From Isoetes taiwanensis (taxonomy: Eukaryota; Streptophyta; Lycopodiopsida; Isoetales; Isoetaceae): a stretch of 64,000 bases of DNA. Positions 23,099 through 35,040 of this stretch are shown in pieces. The position numbers and the translations under genes are program-made. Within the stretch, counting starts at the first letter, position 1; the number at the start of each line of letters is the position of its first letter. A model generated the notes under the pieces. The model saw nothing but the letters and a program-made list of their open reading frames with translations. It ran no database searches and had not been told where the DNA came from. The stretch is taken from the NCBI GenBank assembly GCA_021234155.1, contig JAJEKV010000013.1:12550669-12614668 (forward strand), written 5' to 3'.

Positions 23099-25890
23099 GC
23101 CGCTGTCTTACAGTGCTATGGTGCCTAACTTCCTAAAGTGGGATTATATCCTACCTACAAAGTGTGCATGTAAGGCAAAAGTTTTGCCCAACGGATGTGT
23201 GGTGAGTTGGTATAGGCCTAGTAATGCCAAAATAAATGTGCATTTGGTCATGGGTTCAAACCTTTCCAATGTGTGTTTATCTTTGGGAGTTGGTTACTGG
23301 AGTTATACGATAATGATGCCCGATGTGGTAGAACTTAAAAGCCTATACGTGTCCTCCACTTTGGCTGCCGCAAGGCAGTAGGATAAGCTAGCTAGTCTGT
23401 ACAAGATTAGTCTAGTATGGACCTTAAACAAGCTCTAAAAATTAATGGGCCATGGATCGATGGGCCCGTCTTACTGGCAGCTATGGTGCCTAACTTCCTA
23501 AGGTGGGATTATATCCTACCTACAAAGTGTGCATGTAAGGCAAAAGTTTTGCCCAATGGATGTGTGGTGAGTTGGTATAGGCCTAGTAATGCCAAAATAA
23601 ATGTGCATTTGGTCATGGGTTCAAACCTTGTCAATGTGTGTTTATCTTTGGGAGTTGGCTGGGGTTATACGATGATGATCCCTGACGTGGTAGAACTTAA
23701 AAGCCTGTACGTGTCCTCCACTTTGGCTGCCGCAAGACAGTAGGATAAGCTAGCTAGTCTGTACAAGATTAGTCTGGTATGGACCTTAAACAAGCTCTAA
23801 AAAATTAATGGGCCATGGATCGACCGCTGTCTTACAGCGCTATGGTGCCTAACTTCCTAAGGTGGGATTATATCCTACCTACAAAGTGTGCATGTAAGGC
23901 AAAAGTTTTGCCCAACGGATGTGTGGTGAGTTGGTATAGGCCTAGTAATGCCAAAATAAATGTGCATTTGGTCATGGGTTCAAACCTTGCCAATGTGTGT
24001 TTATCTTTGGGAGTTGGTTACTGGGGTTATTCGATGATGATCCCCGACGTGGTAGAACTTAAAAGCCTATACGTGTCCTCCACTTTGGCTGCCGCAAGGC
24101 AGTAGGATAAGCTAGCTAGTCTGTACAAGATTAGTCTAGTATGGACCTTAAACAAGCTCTAAAAAATTAATGGGCCATGGATCGACCGCTGTCTTACAGC
24201 CCTATGGTGCCTAACTTCCTAAGGTGGGATTATATCCTACCTACAAAGTGTGCATGTAAGGAAAAAATTTTGCCCAACGGATGTGTGGTGAGTTGGTATA
24301 GGCCTAGTAATGCCAAAATAAATGTGCATTTGGTCATGGGTTCAAACCTTGCCAATGTGTGTTTATCTTTGGGAGTTGGTTACTGGGGTTATATGATGAT
24401 GATCCCCGACGTGGTAGAACTTAAAAGCCTATACGCGTCCTCCACTTTGGCTGCCGCAAAGCAGTAGGATAAGCTAGCTAGTCTGTACAAGATTAGTCTA
24501 GTATGGACCTTAAACAAGCTCTAAAAAATTAATGGGCCATGGAGCGCTATGGTGCTTAACTTCCTAAGGTGGGATTATATCCTACCTACAAAGTGTGCAT
24601 GTAAGGCAAAAGTTTTGCCCAACGGATGTGTGGTGAGTTGGTATAGGCCTAGTGATGCCAAAATAAATGTGTATTTGGTCATGGGTTCAAACCTTGTCAA
24701 TGTGTGTTTATCTTTGGGAGTTGGTTACTGGGGTTATACAATGATGATCCCCGACGTGGTAGAACTTAAAAGCCTATACGTGTCCTCCAAGGCAGTAGGA
24801 TAAGCTAGCTAGTCTGTACAAGATTAGTCTAGTATGGACCTTAAACAAGCTCTAAAAATTAATGGGCCATGGATGGACCGCCTTTACAAATCTTACCTAG
24901 TATATGGTGCCTAACTTCCTAAGGTGGGATTATGTCCTACCTACAAAGTGTGCATGTAAGGCAAAAGTTTTGCCCAATGGATGTGTGGTGAGTTGGTATA
25001 GGTCTAGTAATGTAAATGTGCATTTGGTCATGGGTTCAAACTTTGACAATGTGTGTTTATCTTTGGGAGTTGGTTCTTGGGGTTATAATGATGATGATCC
25101 CCCGCGTGGTAGAACTTAAAAGCCTATACGTGTCCTCCACTTTGGCGGCCGCAAAAGCAAGAGGGATAAGATAGCTAGTCCGCACAAGATTAGTCTAGTA
25201 TGGACCTTAAACAAGCTCTAAAAATTAATGGGCCATGGATCGACCCATTTGCCTTATACAGTAGCTATGTATAGGCCTAGTAATGCCAAAATAAATGTGC
25301 ATTTGGTCATGGGTTCAAACTTTGTCAATGTGTGTTTATCTTTGGGAGTTGGTTCTTTGGGTTATCGATGATGATCCCCAACGTGGTAGAACTTAAAAGC
25401 CTATACGTGTCCTCCACTTTGTCTGTAAGCTAGCTAGTCTGTACAAGATTAGTCTAGTATGGACCTTAAACAAAGCTAAAAATTAATGGGCCATGGATCG
25501 ACCCACCGTCTTCTGGCTATGGTGCCTAACTTCCTAAGGTGGGATTATATCCTACCTACAAAGTGTGCATGTAAGGCAAAAGTTTTGCCCAACGGATGTG
25601 TGGTGAGTTGGTATAGGCCTAGTAATGCCAAAATAAATGTGCATTTGGTCATGGGTTCAAATCTTGCCAATGTGTGTTTATCTTTGGGAGTTGGTTCTTG
25701 GGGTTATACGATGATGATCCTCGGCGTGGTAGAACTTAAAAGCCTATAATGTGTCCAAAGACTTTGGTCTGCCCGCCAGGCGATAGGATAAGCTAGCTAG
25801 TCCGGCATACAAGATTAGTCTAGTATAGGCCTTAAACAAGCTCTAAAAATTAATGGACCATGGATCGATTGCTGTCTTACGGTATGCGCT
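23099..25890 (+). repeat. ~360-bp tandem array with tRNA-like promoter motifs
   Basis: Eight units start with CTATGGTGCCTAACTTCC (or a close form) at 23116, 23481, 23840, 24202, 24547, 24902, 25265 and 25517. Unit lengths are mostly 345-365 bp; the unit at 25265 has lost about 120 bp. Identity is very high in the first half. Each full unit carries GGTGAGTTGGTATAGGCC, which resembles an A box and D arm, and about 55 nt later GGGTTCAAACC, a good B box. It looks like a tRNA-derived SINE-type sequence amplified as a satellite. Six units keep an 84-108-codon open frame, but nucleotide identity alone can explain that. Copies become more damaged toward the right end. Confidence 0.9.
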
Positions 25891-26734
25891 ATGGCGGGTC
25901 TTTTTGGCTCAAATCGGGTCTTGACACCCGAAAATGCTTAAAAAGCGATTTTAAAGCGATTTTCCCTTTGAAAAGGCCCCCCGGAAACCACAAGTCATAT
26001 TTACTGATGCAAATGAATTATACGGGTATTCAAAGCATCAATTTAGGATCAAAGAGATAATCCCGAAGGATAAAAAGCTTGGATTCAAGTAGAAATGGGC
26101 CGAAACGGCTTTGGAAGAGTCGATTTTGAGGCGAAAGTGCCAGATTAAGAATGATTGATTGTTCTGTAGTGTGTACTGGATTTCTCTGAAAATCTACAAA
26201 AACATGGGAAAACAGGGATGATGTGAGCAAAATCGGACTCGGTATGCAAAGAAAGAGCCGATTTGTATTGCTAAAGGGCCGATTAAGGACTGAGGAGGAT
26301 CGATTTGCCTAGGAATCATAGAATCAGAGACTTTTACACCGATTTTGGAGCTATCAGACTGGGCTCGGATTCAAAGGAAAACAGGCCGAAATTGCTTAAG
26401 AAGAGCCGAAATTGGATTGGGCATGGTCGATTTGGCTTGGAAACGCTCCAATTTGGAAAATCGATGCTAGAAACATGCTGTGCCGTTGCTTTTCTAGAGC
26501 CACCCTTTCTGTGTCGTTGCTGCTGTTCTTTGTGGTTTAATTGTGGCCTGATGATCGCATTTTCCGGCGACGGAAAGCAAAAATCGCTTAAGCGATTTTC
26601 ACTTTCGCCTTTTTGAAAATCGCTTAAGTGATTTTCGCAAATTTGAAAATCGCTTAAGCGATTTTCCCAAATTCGCTTAAGCGATTTTGGTCCGCGCGAG
26701 ACCCCGATTTCGGGAGCCAAAAAAGGCACCGGCG
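25891..26734. other. Insert between the array and an outlying partial unit
   Basis: The last regular unit breaks off at GCGCTATGG near 25887 and unit-like sequence resumes at GGCGCTATGG near 26731, so about 840 bp of unrelated DNA sits at that junction. It contains repeated GCCGATTT and GATTTTG motifs and the palindrome cluster at 26579-26688. The rightmost part looks G+C-richer. No coding frame with family features was found. Confidence 0.55.
26579..26688. repeat. Cluster of four AATCGCTTAAGCGATT palindromes
   Basis: Four copies of a near-perfect palindrome lie at about 26579-26599, 26615-26636, 26645-26666 and 26671-26688. One copy has a G/C to T change in one arm. Half-site forms AAAGCGATTTT occur upstream near 25945-25965. 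Each copy can form a cruciform stem of 9-10 bp. Confidence 0.9.
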
Positions 26735-26858
26735 CTATGGTGCCTAACTTCCTAAGGTGGGATTATATCCTACCTACAAAGTGTGCATGTAAGGCAAAAA
26801 TTTTGCCCAACGGATGTGTGGTGAGTTGGTATAGGCCTAGTAATGCCAAAATAAATGT
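26735..26858 (+). repeat. Outlying partial array unit
   Basis: The first ~124 bp of the 360-bp unit, including the A-box-like motif, reappear here with few differences and stop at AAATAAATGTGCC, before the B box. It marks the former right side of the array. Confidence 0.9.
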
Positions 26859-26929
26859 GCCTTATATTATCTAAAAGGACGAAAAAGGTAGTCACATCCC
26901 CTAGAAAATCCCCAATTGAGGAACTGGGG

Positions 26930-27360
26930 GACTCGAGAGAAATGGGTTATTTTCTTTGCAATAGGGAATTCTTGAACAAAAGGGTATATCGTATGGGGGG
27001 AGATTAGTAGAAATGGGGATTATTGTACGAGAAAAGGGCATATCCGAATGGGGGAATTAATAGAAATAGGGGATTACAAATGCACATTGGGGTATTTTGA
27101 AGAAAGGGGGATTGAGTCAAAAGAGAATTTGCTAACGGTTTGGGGTACTTTCAAGAAAAGGGGACTGGTTCAAAAAGGGAATTTGCAAATGGACTGGGGT
27201 ATTTTTAAGAAAGGGGGATTGGTTCAAAAGCGAATTTGCAAATGGATTGGAGTATCTCCAAATAAAAGAGGATTGAATGAAAGGGGAATTACCAAACAAA
27301 CAGAGAATTGCAATAAATACCAGGGTATTTTCAAGGAAAAGGGTATTTTCAATTAAAAAT
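26930..27360 (+). repeat. GGGGTATTTT / AGGGGGATT minisatellite
   Basis: Units of about 60 bp with TGGGGTATTTT, AAGAAAGGGGGATTGGTTC and GAATTTGCAAATGGA follow each other about four times, with shorter degenerate units at both sides. The strand is strongly purine-biased. Similar GGGTATT and AAAAGGGGATT phrases return at 39.4-39.86 kb. Confidence 0.75.
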
Positions 27361-27501
27361 AATTTCAAAATACCATCTACTTTCAAAATATTGAATGGTC
27401 ATATGTAAGTGGTCGGATCAGCTCATAAGCCAGAACCTTACCTTCATGATGTGGAATAGGAATGAATTTCTGGACTAAACAGTTGATAAACTCTGTCTTC
27501 C

Positions 27502-27759
27502 TCACCATGCTTCTGTGAGTGGCTCCTTACCATGTAGAGAGAAGCACACTGCAATGTAATAGCTCTTGAGCTCTCCTTCACACTCATGGACAAATATTGA
27601 CGTTATGGTGCACTTGGAGTCCTCTGTTGACACATAATCTCCTTCTTTGTAAACAATACCATTGTAAAATACTTTGTTGAACTTGAAAGCCTTCCTTTGC
27701 ATAAGAGTTCTATCATGCAAGCCATTCAACACCATCACACCACTCAAGTCAATTATCAA
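27502..27759 (-). pseudogene. Protein-like fragment, unrecognised
   Basis: An 85-residue open frame on minus contains FNKVFYNGIVYKEGDYVST and CTITSIFVHECEGE. A hydrophobic-aromatic start followed by G-x-x-Y-x-x-G-D-x-V is reminiscent of the beginning of BAH-type domains, which also occur at the ends of some plant transposase proteins. That is a loose resemblance. The adjacent 27780-28100 has no continuing frame. Confidence 0.25.
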
Positions 27760-29300
27760 GTCGACTAGACCAAGCTTACTAGACCCAGTAAAGAAAGGCG
27801 ACGGTAAATAAACTCAGGAATATGGGACCAATTATTAAATCTTTTGAGTAATTGATCCTTTCCATGGAAGTTATTTGGAACCCATGGTGGTGCCTATTGG
27901 GAACCAGACCTGTGGAAAACATCTTCGTCAAACCTATAACCCCATAGCAAAGCACTCAACGCCCATGGCAATGGGTATTGCCCGGTGTTTTACTCAGACC
28001 ATGCGTTCCCCTGAGGTTTGTAAACCCATGGCTCTAAATATGATACAGGTAGCCTTAACCGATTTTAGCAAATGGGACTTTCTCCCCAGGCCATAAATGA
28101 TTATGAAGCATTGGTCTTAGACCCATAGTTTCTAAGAGAAATAGGAGATAAGCTTTATGATTAAATTAATAGACTATGAGAATGCATATCTAGGGGGTTT
28201 GAAAATTCTGAGTGGGACCATGCCCAACTAACTGCCATATGCAGGATCTCCAAACAGAATTATTTCCTTAAGCATAACTGGTGTATATTCACACGGGGGG
28301 TTACTCCGGGCATCGAGAGCTGTCGGATGGGCATATTTGGCCTTTATTCCTTGATCTGGACCGTACACTCGTTTGTGGGGTATGCATGTACAAGTTTTTG
28401 TATACTGTATATTGAGATTTGTAAAATACTATAAAGTTTGAGAGAATGAACTTAATGGTGTTAATTTTATACATGTATTGTAAATATATTTTGGGGGCTC
28501 TCGCTGTCCTACGTAACCCCTCGTGTGAATATGCACCCAAACCAAAAGGGGTTTAAGGGGGATTTTAATTAAAATGTGTTAAATGCAATGGTTTGTATTA
28601 ATAATGTTAATGGTAGTTGTGTGTTGATTATTATATTAAAAAAAAATTTGGGCCCTTCGGGCCCTAACTAACGCAAACATAGGTAAATAAAGCCAGTACC
28701 ACTAGTTCAACAAAATCAACTATCAAAATAAATACCCCCTTCTATTGTAAAGGGCACATTGTGATGCATATGCTAGTGCATATGGTAACATGTGCTGGTA
28801 TCAATGCAAGCCTGTTTTACCATGGCAAGCATTCATAAGCTTATGCATTCATAAGCATATGGCATATGGAAAACAAATTTAATTCTACAAAGAGGGAGCA
28901 TGAATACAAAAGAAATGGCAATCATAACCGACATTGGCATCCACAAATAAGAATATTCATAGGATCAATAAATCATCCCCGAGCTGCTAAGATTGCAAAT
29001 TCCTCTCTGGAAAAACCACATTATGGCAATGTCACAGTAGTTTTATAACAAAGTTGGGCAATCCTAATGGTTGTTTCTAGAAGCACATAATCTGTAACAT
29101 CCGTGCAAGATCTCCAACAAATATGGAATGATGTGGACCGAATCAATCCTGCCGCCCCCTATGCCAAAAGATGGCCAGTTCAACCAAAAAGTTATTCACA
29201 ATTTGGCATTGGCATTCCATTATAAGTCTCAAAGCACTTTCTCTCCTCCGTAATGGGTTAAACCTTGCTGAATGATTGATTTGTTTCAACAAGGCTTCCA
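27760..29300. other. Intergenic DNA with a GC hairpin at 28650-28664
   Basis: GGGCCC-TTC-GGGCCC at 28650-28664 follows an A-run. On minus it reads as a hairpin followed by a T-run. The rest shows no gene, array or element end. Confidence 0.45.
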
Positions 29301-29530
29301 CATGCCCCAATTTATCGAATTAGATGGTCCGACAAGAGAGAAACGTAATCTAATGAATTATAAACCATCAAACTGTACACACCGCTCACCGACTTCCAGT
29401 CTTGAAGTTTTGTGCACTCTTGAAGAAGGCCCAAAACAAAGGTGTTTGGGTATAGGCATACCCTGCTTTGCATCATCTTTGAGGACATGATTGCCCGGTG
29501 CAACCACACTTGGTTGCTCGGTCCTTAGCA
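29300..29530 (-). pseudogene. Possible PPR-repeat gene debris
   Basis: On minus, MMQSRVCLYPNTFVLG followed by LLQECTKLQDWKSV resembles the plant pentatricopeptide repeat pattern (position 'PNTFTF', then 'LL.AC.KL...'). Only about one repeat is visible, the frame is interrupted upstream and no neighbouring repeat is readable, so this is weak. Confidence 0.25.
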
Positions 29531-29599
29531 ATCTCTGTTGATAACAACAAACGTACATTCTAACTTGAACAAAATTGTACGTAAAAAAAAATGCACCCA

Positions 29600-31220
29600 C
29601 GATGAAAATATCTAGCATTATAAAGTGCCCTACCTAGATGAGGCACTTGACACAAAAACAAAAAGGCGTAAAAAAAAACCGCCGAAATCTTTGTCTCATA
29701 ACCATCCATCGGGTCAGCTGCATTGGATGGCCAAGTATAGAAGCATTAAAAATGCAAAAAAGATTTGCAGCAACCTGTTGTTCAGCCACACTATTATTGA
29801 AGCTACTCCCAACTACCCTTCCCCGCTTCTCGCCATGCATAAAAAGATAGAGATACAAGGTTTGACCATGTTTAAAAGCACAATCTCTTGCATACCCTCT
29901 TGTGGATCCTTCTCTGAAACTCTTTCTCCGGACTCTTGTCCAATCATGTCAAAGAGTTCCTTCTTTTGTGGTTGATGAGGTAGCGTCCTCATTAATAATG
30001 GAATGCCGGGGCTCTTCTTTATCTCCATCTAGTAGAACCAGATTTTCTCGCAGCCTACCGTGGGTCATGGATCTTGTAAAATACATTATTGGCAAGAAGA
30101 ACAACAAAAGAAGACTTGCACGTCTTTTGCTTGTCGTATGTCTCTTCCTCGCAAAAAGAATAATCATTGGTGCCATAACTTGCTCCGTGGTTATTCCAAA
30201 ATCTATCCTATAGGATGGCTACTGCATCATCTCTTTTCAAAGCAAGTCCCATAAATTTCAGGACCAGCAAAGCGGAAAGCATTCCTAATCAGAAAAAATA
30301 GATCCCCTGCCAATCAAATTTGCTGGTGCATGAATGAAGCATGCCCTATGACGAATTACTGTTACCTTGAAAGCTGCTACATCACTCAGATCCAATGAAA
30401 TGGGGACATCCATATAATGCACTGATCCAAATCGAAGTTGAATGATACAGACCATGGAGAGGACAAGGAAAAATGTGCCAACAATGGAGCCAATGGCTGA
30501 ACAACAATAAGAAGCAACTGAATGAAAGCAGTTCGAAGAAAAGAAGATATTTTTGTTTTTATCTTTTCCTGTGCGCACACTGTATACAGGTTGGTGTTGC
30601 CCTGTCCTAAGCTGAAGATGGTGCAACCTATCCTAAGCTGCTTGCAAGAGTTTGTATAAACTAGATTGCAAGTTAAAAAACATCCATCATTACAACCACA
30701 CTTTTCAAGTCCAAAATAGCCCAAGCCCAAATCCACGAACACCGCAAAGCTCGGCTGCCACCGCAAAGCTCTTAGCTTGCAACAAGATAGCCTAGTCACC
30801 TGCATGCAAACTCTTGGATGTCCTTGTTATTAATGCAAACCGGAAAATGGAACAAAAGGAAGTTATAGACGCCATGCTAGTTTTACTGTTGATAGAAAAT
30901 GTTTATCGCCAAACTTCAATAAGAATAATTGGAAGGTAACACACTTTCCTCGTCTCCACGACCAAGGCACCAAGAACAACAAGCATAGCCCATATGGATG
31001 ACCCCACATTCTCTAAATCTTTCAATATTCTCTAAATCTTTCAGAAAATTGCAAATAGGCAAGCAGCTCACCAAGAACAAGGGGGGCAATAGTCGCCAAT
31101 GAAGGTTCTATCAAGCCATTGTGGCCTTTAGCACCGAAACCAAAGGGTCCAATGCGAAGTGATGGTTTTTGCAGGCGTGAATGCAAATTTCTGCCCTTTT
31201 TTACCCTCACATCTACCATA
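29600..31220 (-). other. Region with possible minus-strand exons, unresolved
   Basis: Open pieces on minus with donors include a stretch ending SLDLSDVAAFK before GTAACA (near 30365) and one ending SLATIAPLVLG before GTGAGC (near 31073). The first has a hydrophobic segment that could span a membrane. Other frames are open too, so I cannot build one consistent model or name a family. This may be a decayed spliced gene. Confidence 0.25.
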
Positions 31221-31479
31221 AAATCTTTTGAAGGGCCGAACCGAACCGCTGTTAATAAAGTATTTGAAGCTTTGCCGGAACAGAGGGAGGAAGAGGGGCC
31301 AGTCCGCCATAGAACACTAAAGAACCCTAAAATATATTACTCGAGACTTGCATGTTCAATTCGGAATAATATTCCAACATTCATAGGTGACCATTGGAAA
31401 ATGCCCCAAAAATCAAGGGTCCAAAAAGGGCGCACTCTAGAAATACTATTTAGTACACCTCATCTGGATAAGGGTTAGT

Positions 31480-32850
31480 TCAGGCAGAAGAGATATAATC
31501 CTGGCAGTCTGCTACTTTGCGCCACCTAATGCATCCATCTACAACAGTCAGGAGTTAGATATCAGCGATCCCTTTCACAGCTTATGTACAGACGTCCTAC
31601 ATTACCAATCACAAGGGGAGGTACTGGTTTTAGGGGATTTTAACTCAAGAACAGGTTGCAAACAGTCCAAGGTATTTGAGGATCTTTCAGATATGCAGCT
31701 TAATGAAATAGATGATCCATTGTTCCACAGATGCTCGGATGACAAGATGTCTAATCACATGGGTGAGCTTTTTCTTCAGTTTTGTACGGTAAGCCAACTG
31801 AGAATTTTGAATGGGCTTAGTAAATTCCCAGACTCTGGGAAACATACATGTATGAATCATGCAGGGGCCAGCACGGTCGATTACATGCTTGCAAATAATT
31901 TGGAGCTGGTTCAAGACTGCAGTATTGGTGACAAACTACCCGAATCAGATCACTTGCCTATGTTTGTAGCGCTTAAATCCTGCATGAAAACTGATTTCCA
32001 GCAACCATTATTCTGTCCCAAGCTGAAGATTGATTACAAACTGCGCAAACCATATCAAACTCGTATAGAGACAATGCTCACAAATGCTAATTGGTCTGGC
32101 AAACATGAGACAGATGCAATGCTCTTTGCTAACATGATATTGGAGGCTGCAGGAAACATTTTTGGATACACCAAAAAGCATACAAAAGGCAGGCCCTGCA
32201 ACGCATGGTGGGATCTTGAATGTAAGGAAGCAAGAGCAAAGCTACCAAAGAGCTGCATTGTGAAACCTAGATGGTACAAACACTTACTGAGATCAAAGAA
32301 GCGTTCATATTACAGGCAGCAGCAAATTGAATTATCTGAGAAGTATATAAAAGCTCCAAAGACGTTTTGGGGCATGCTCCAAAACAAGGCCCAACACCAT
32401 GAGCTAAATATAGAGGCCCTGTCTAAACTTGTCCGCGATATTTATGAAAAGGAAGATGCAGAGAACATGCAAATAACCATCACAGATAGGCACCTTTTCG
32501 CCGAGTCAGAGGTACAAGAAACCATAGCAGATATGCAGAATGGTAAGGCATGTGATCTTGATGGCATATGCGTGGAGTTGTTCAAATGGGGCGGACCCAA
32601 GACTTTGACTGCTATAACAAGTTTGCTGAATGAATGTGTACAGAAAGGGTTACCAAACAGTTGGAAGATGAACCGAGTTCATCCCATTCATAAAATGGGT
32701 GACCGGAAGGATGCTGGCAACTATAGAACCATCTTAATTGGGAGTACTTTTTCAAAAATCTTAGGCAGCCTGTTAGAGAACAAGCTTAGCACATGGGCTG
32801 AGAGCAACCAGAACGCCACATTCTCAAGCGGGGTTCGGGCGGGACCATAA
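31480..32850 (+). pseudogene. LINE endonuclease and N-terminal reverse transcriptase
   Basis: The longest open part (31693-32850, 385 codons) continues upstream in the same frame through LVLGDFN and ILAVCYFAPPN, which belong to the endonuclease fold. The conserved Asp-Asn of GDFN and the Ser-Asp-His of the last endonuclease motif are present. Toward the end the reverse-transcriptase finger region starts (GKACDLDGICVELFKWGG, then PIHKMGDRKDAGNYRT). The frame closes wrongly at TFSSGVRAGP; the expected 'QAGFR...H.TLDH' motif is found in the next frame. I read this as a small indel near 32820. Confidence 0.9.
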
Positions 32851-33913
32851 CACTCTAGATCATGCTCTTACGCTCCGGGTGCTCATAGAGAAGGCCAAGG
32901 CTCCTAACTGTGCTTTATATGCTGCCTTCATAGATTTCTCCAAGGCATTTGACACTGTTCCGAGGAAGGGACTGGGAGAAAGAATGGAGAATCTTGGTGT
33001 CCCTGCAGAAATCAGAAGTGCAGTTTCGCAGCTATATGAAGAGGTCCTCATTAAGCTATCTGTGGGAGACACGGTCAGAAGCACCATTGGCGTGCGCCAA
33101 GGGTGCCCCCTGTCGCCCACATTATTTGGTATTTATATAGACGAGCTGGATGAATGGCTCAAATCACGCTCATTGGCAGGCACGAAACTGGGCACATACA
33201 TAGTTCAGATACTTTTATATGCTGATGATGTAGTTCTATTGGCAAGCAAAAAGGATGTACTCCAGCAACACTTGGACAGCCTGGGATCTTTCTGCGAGAC
33301 AAAGCACATGACAGTGAATACCTCTAAATCAAAGATTATGACTTTTGGAACCAGAGACAGACCGTCATTTGTATGCCAGGGGCAAGAGCTAGAAACAATA
33401 GAAAGATATAAATACCTTGGCCTTATTTTTTCCTCCAAATATAGCTGGAAGGAATGCATCAGCAGTAGAGCAACTGGCGGAAAAGCGGCCTTGTACAGCA
33501 TGCTTTCCAAATGTTCCAAAACAGCCTTACATGATTGGGGGCTTAAGAGAATTTTATTTAAGTCTTTGGTGCAGACAGTAGTCCTGTACGGCGCGCCTGT
33601 GTGGGGTCCAAACTTATCTCAGAAGTTGTGGAACCAAATCGAGCAAGTTCAAAAAGTGTTCATCCGCCATGAATTGGGTATCAAATATCAGACTCCATAT
33701 GCTATCATGCTCGCTGAGACCGGCCTGTTTCCGTTGGAGCTGGAGGCCTTATATCAGACTGTTAACTTTGTAAACAGAGTCCTGGAGCAACCACAAGACA
33801 AAGCCGTCGTGATCTTGGCGCTACTACACTCTCAAAGCCAAGAGGGCTGGTACAAAGAATGTGTTGAATTGGGCAAGCAAATGGGGATTGACGATGGAAA
33901 ATTGGCCAGGTAA
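32851..33913 (+). pseudogene. LINE reverse transcriptase palm and thumb
   Basis: The frame resumes with HNTLDHALTLRVLIEKAK and contains reverse-transcriptase motifs 3 to 7, including AFIDFSKAFDTVPR, RQGCPLSPTLFGIY, LLYADDVVLLASKK and ERYKYLGLIFS. Both aspartates of the YADD active site and the upstream catalytic Asp of FIDF are intact. It closes early at DDGKLAR, 33911-33913; the continuation is in another frame from about 33905 to 34167. Confidence 0.92.
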
Positions 33914-34449
33914 CAAAGTGGATGCTCGCTCCCTCCTGGAACAATTAGCAATTGACCGCATGTGGGCCTCTCAAGGCAGCAAGATGCAACACTATGTGCA
34001 ACATGTCAATCTAGCAGCTGATCATAAGAGCCAAGGGTACCTCAATGCGAATATCCCTAGGTACTTGAAAAAACTAATGGCAAGATATAGGACCAGCTCA
34101 CACAAGCTTGAGCTAGAGACTGGCAGATGGTATAAGATACCAGCCCCGGAGAGAATTTGCAGACTGTGATATGCATTGCATAGAAGACGAGGACTACGTA
34201 TTTACTGCGTACCATGCATATGTGGATGTTCGGGAAAAGTTCAACATTCGAGCACATGATTTTTGTTCCTTATTTGCAGCACCATACCCATCATACATAG
34301 ACATAGGATTATACATCAAGGCGGTGGATGCCCACCGTTCTTTTTCTTTGAAATCAGAAAAGTTTGTATACACAGGCTCCATGGCCTCTTCAAGGCCCCA
34401 AGAGAGCAAGTTAATTTATTATTATTATTATTATAAATACAACACCGAA

Positions 34450-35040
34450 ATCATAGAAAAACCATAGTAAAAACCGTACAAAAACATAAAAAAAAAACCC
34501 CTGTTATTATGCTACATATTTGCTTAGGCCATTGACCTATACTTGTAATGGAAACAAAGGTTTATACTTGTTGATAATTAAATTGATAGGCTTGATGTGT
34601 GCATGTCTGCCACTAGAATAAGGAGGGGGATTGAGCTTGGGGCATTATAAAGTACCAGTCGAGACCTCTGCTGGACCATCATTCTTAACTTAAGTGGTTC
34701 ATTGGACTTGCACAGTGGTGTATAGAATCTATAACTTAGCCATGGCATATCTGCCTAAGTTGTTTCTAAGTACTAATTTATGATAGAATACAAGGCTTTA
34801 ACCTAAGATTGAGGGCTGGAATTCAGTCTTTATGCATTGTGGCAACCTACTGATATCCCCATGTCTAAGGAAAATGGTTCTATGGTCAAAACATGGCATC
34901 TCAACATTGATGGATGTTAGGCAAACTAAGAACACTATGGAATTGGTGGGGCAAACTATATGTGCAATCAATTGCACTACCACTAAAATATTGGGCCCCC
35001 ATGGCACACTCATAGTGCTTATGCTCGTCAAAATACAAAG
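34450..35040. other. Intergenic DNA, nothing recognised
   Basis: No gene, array or element end seen. Confidence 0.4.

Larger units (their letters stand above)
31476..34440 (+). mobile_element. LINE retrotransposon, 5'-truncated, frameshifted, (ATT)n tail
   Basis: Successive segments encode a LINE ORF2 protein. First is the C-terminal half of an APE-type endonuclease, with LVLGDFNSRTG near 31637, STVDYMLA and ESDHLPM. Then comes reverse transcriptase: NYRTILIGSTFSKILG, AFIDFSKAFDTVPR, RQGCPLSPTLF and the catalytic YADDVVLLA near 33220. Last is a C-terminal domain ending RICRLC and HCIEDEDYVF. Three frame breaks separate these, near 32820, 33905 and 34163, so it is inactive. The 3' end is a TTATTATTA run (34416-34437), not poly(A). 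The endonuclease start is missing. No target-site duplication was found; AAATAC on both sides is too short to count. The same C-terminal pattern appears in the fragments at 2.36 and 6.99 kb. Confidence 0.92.

Noticed and set aside
23099..25890. CRISPR-like array
   Set aside because: Units are ~360 bp with no unique spacers of regular size, in a plant nuclear context; this is a satellite.
28640..28664. Bacterial-type intrinsic terminator on minus (GC hairpin plus T-run)
   Set aside because: The context is eukaryotic nuclear DNA with no bacterial gene nearby.
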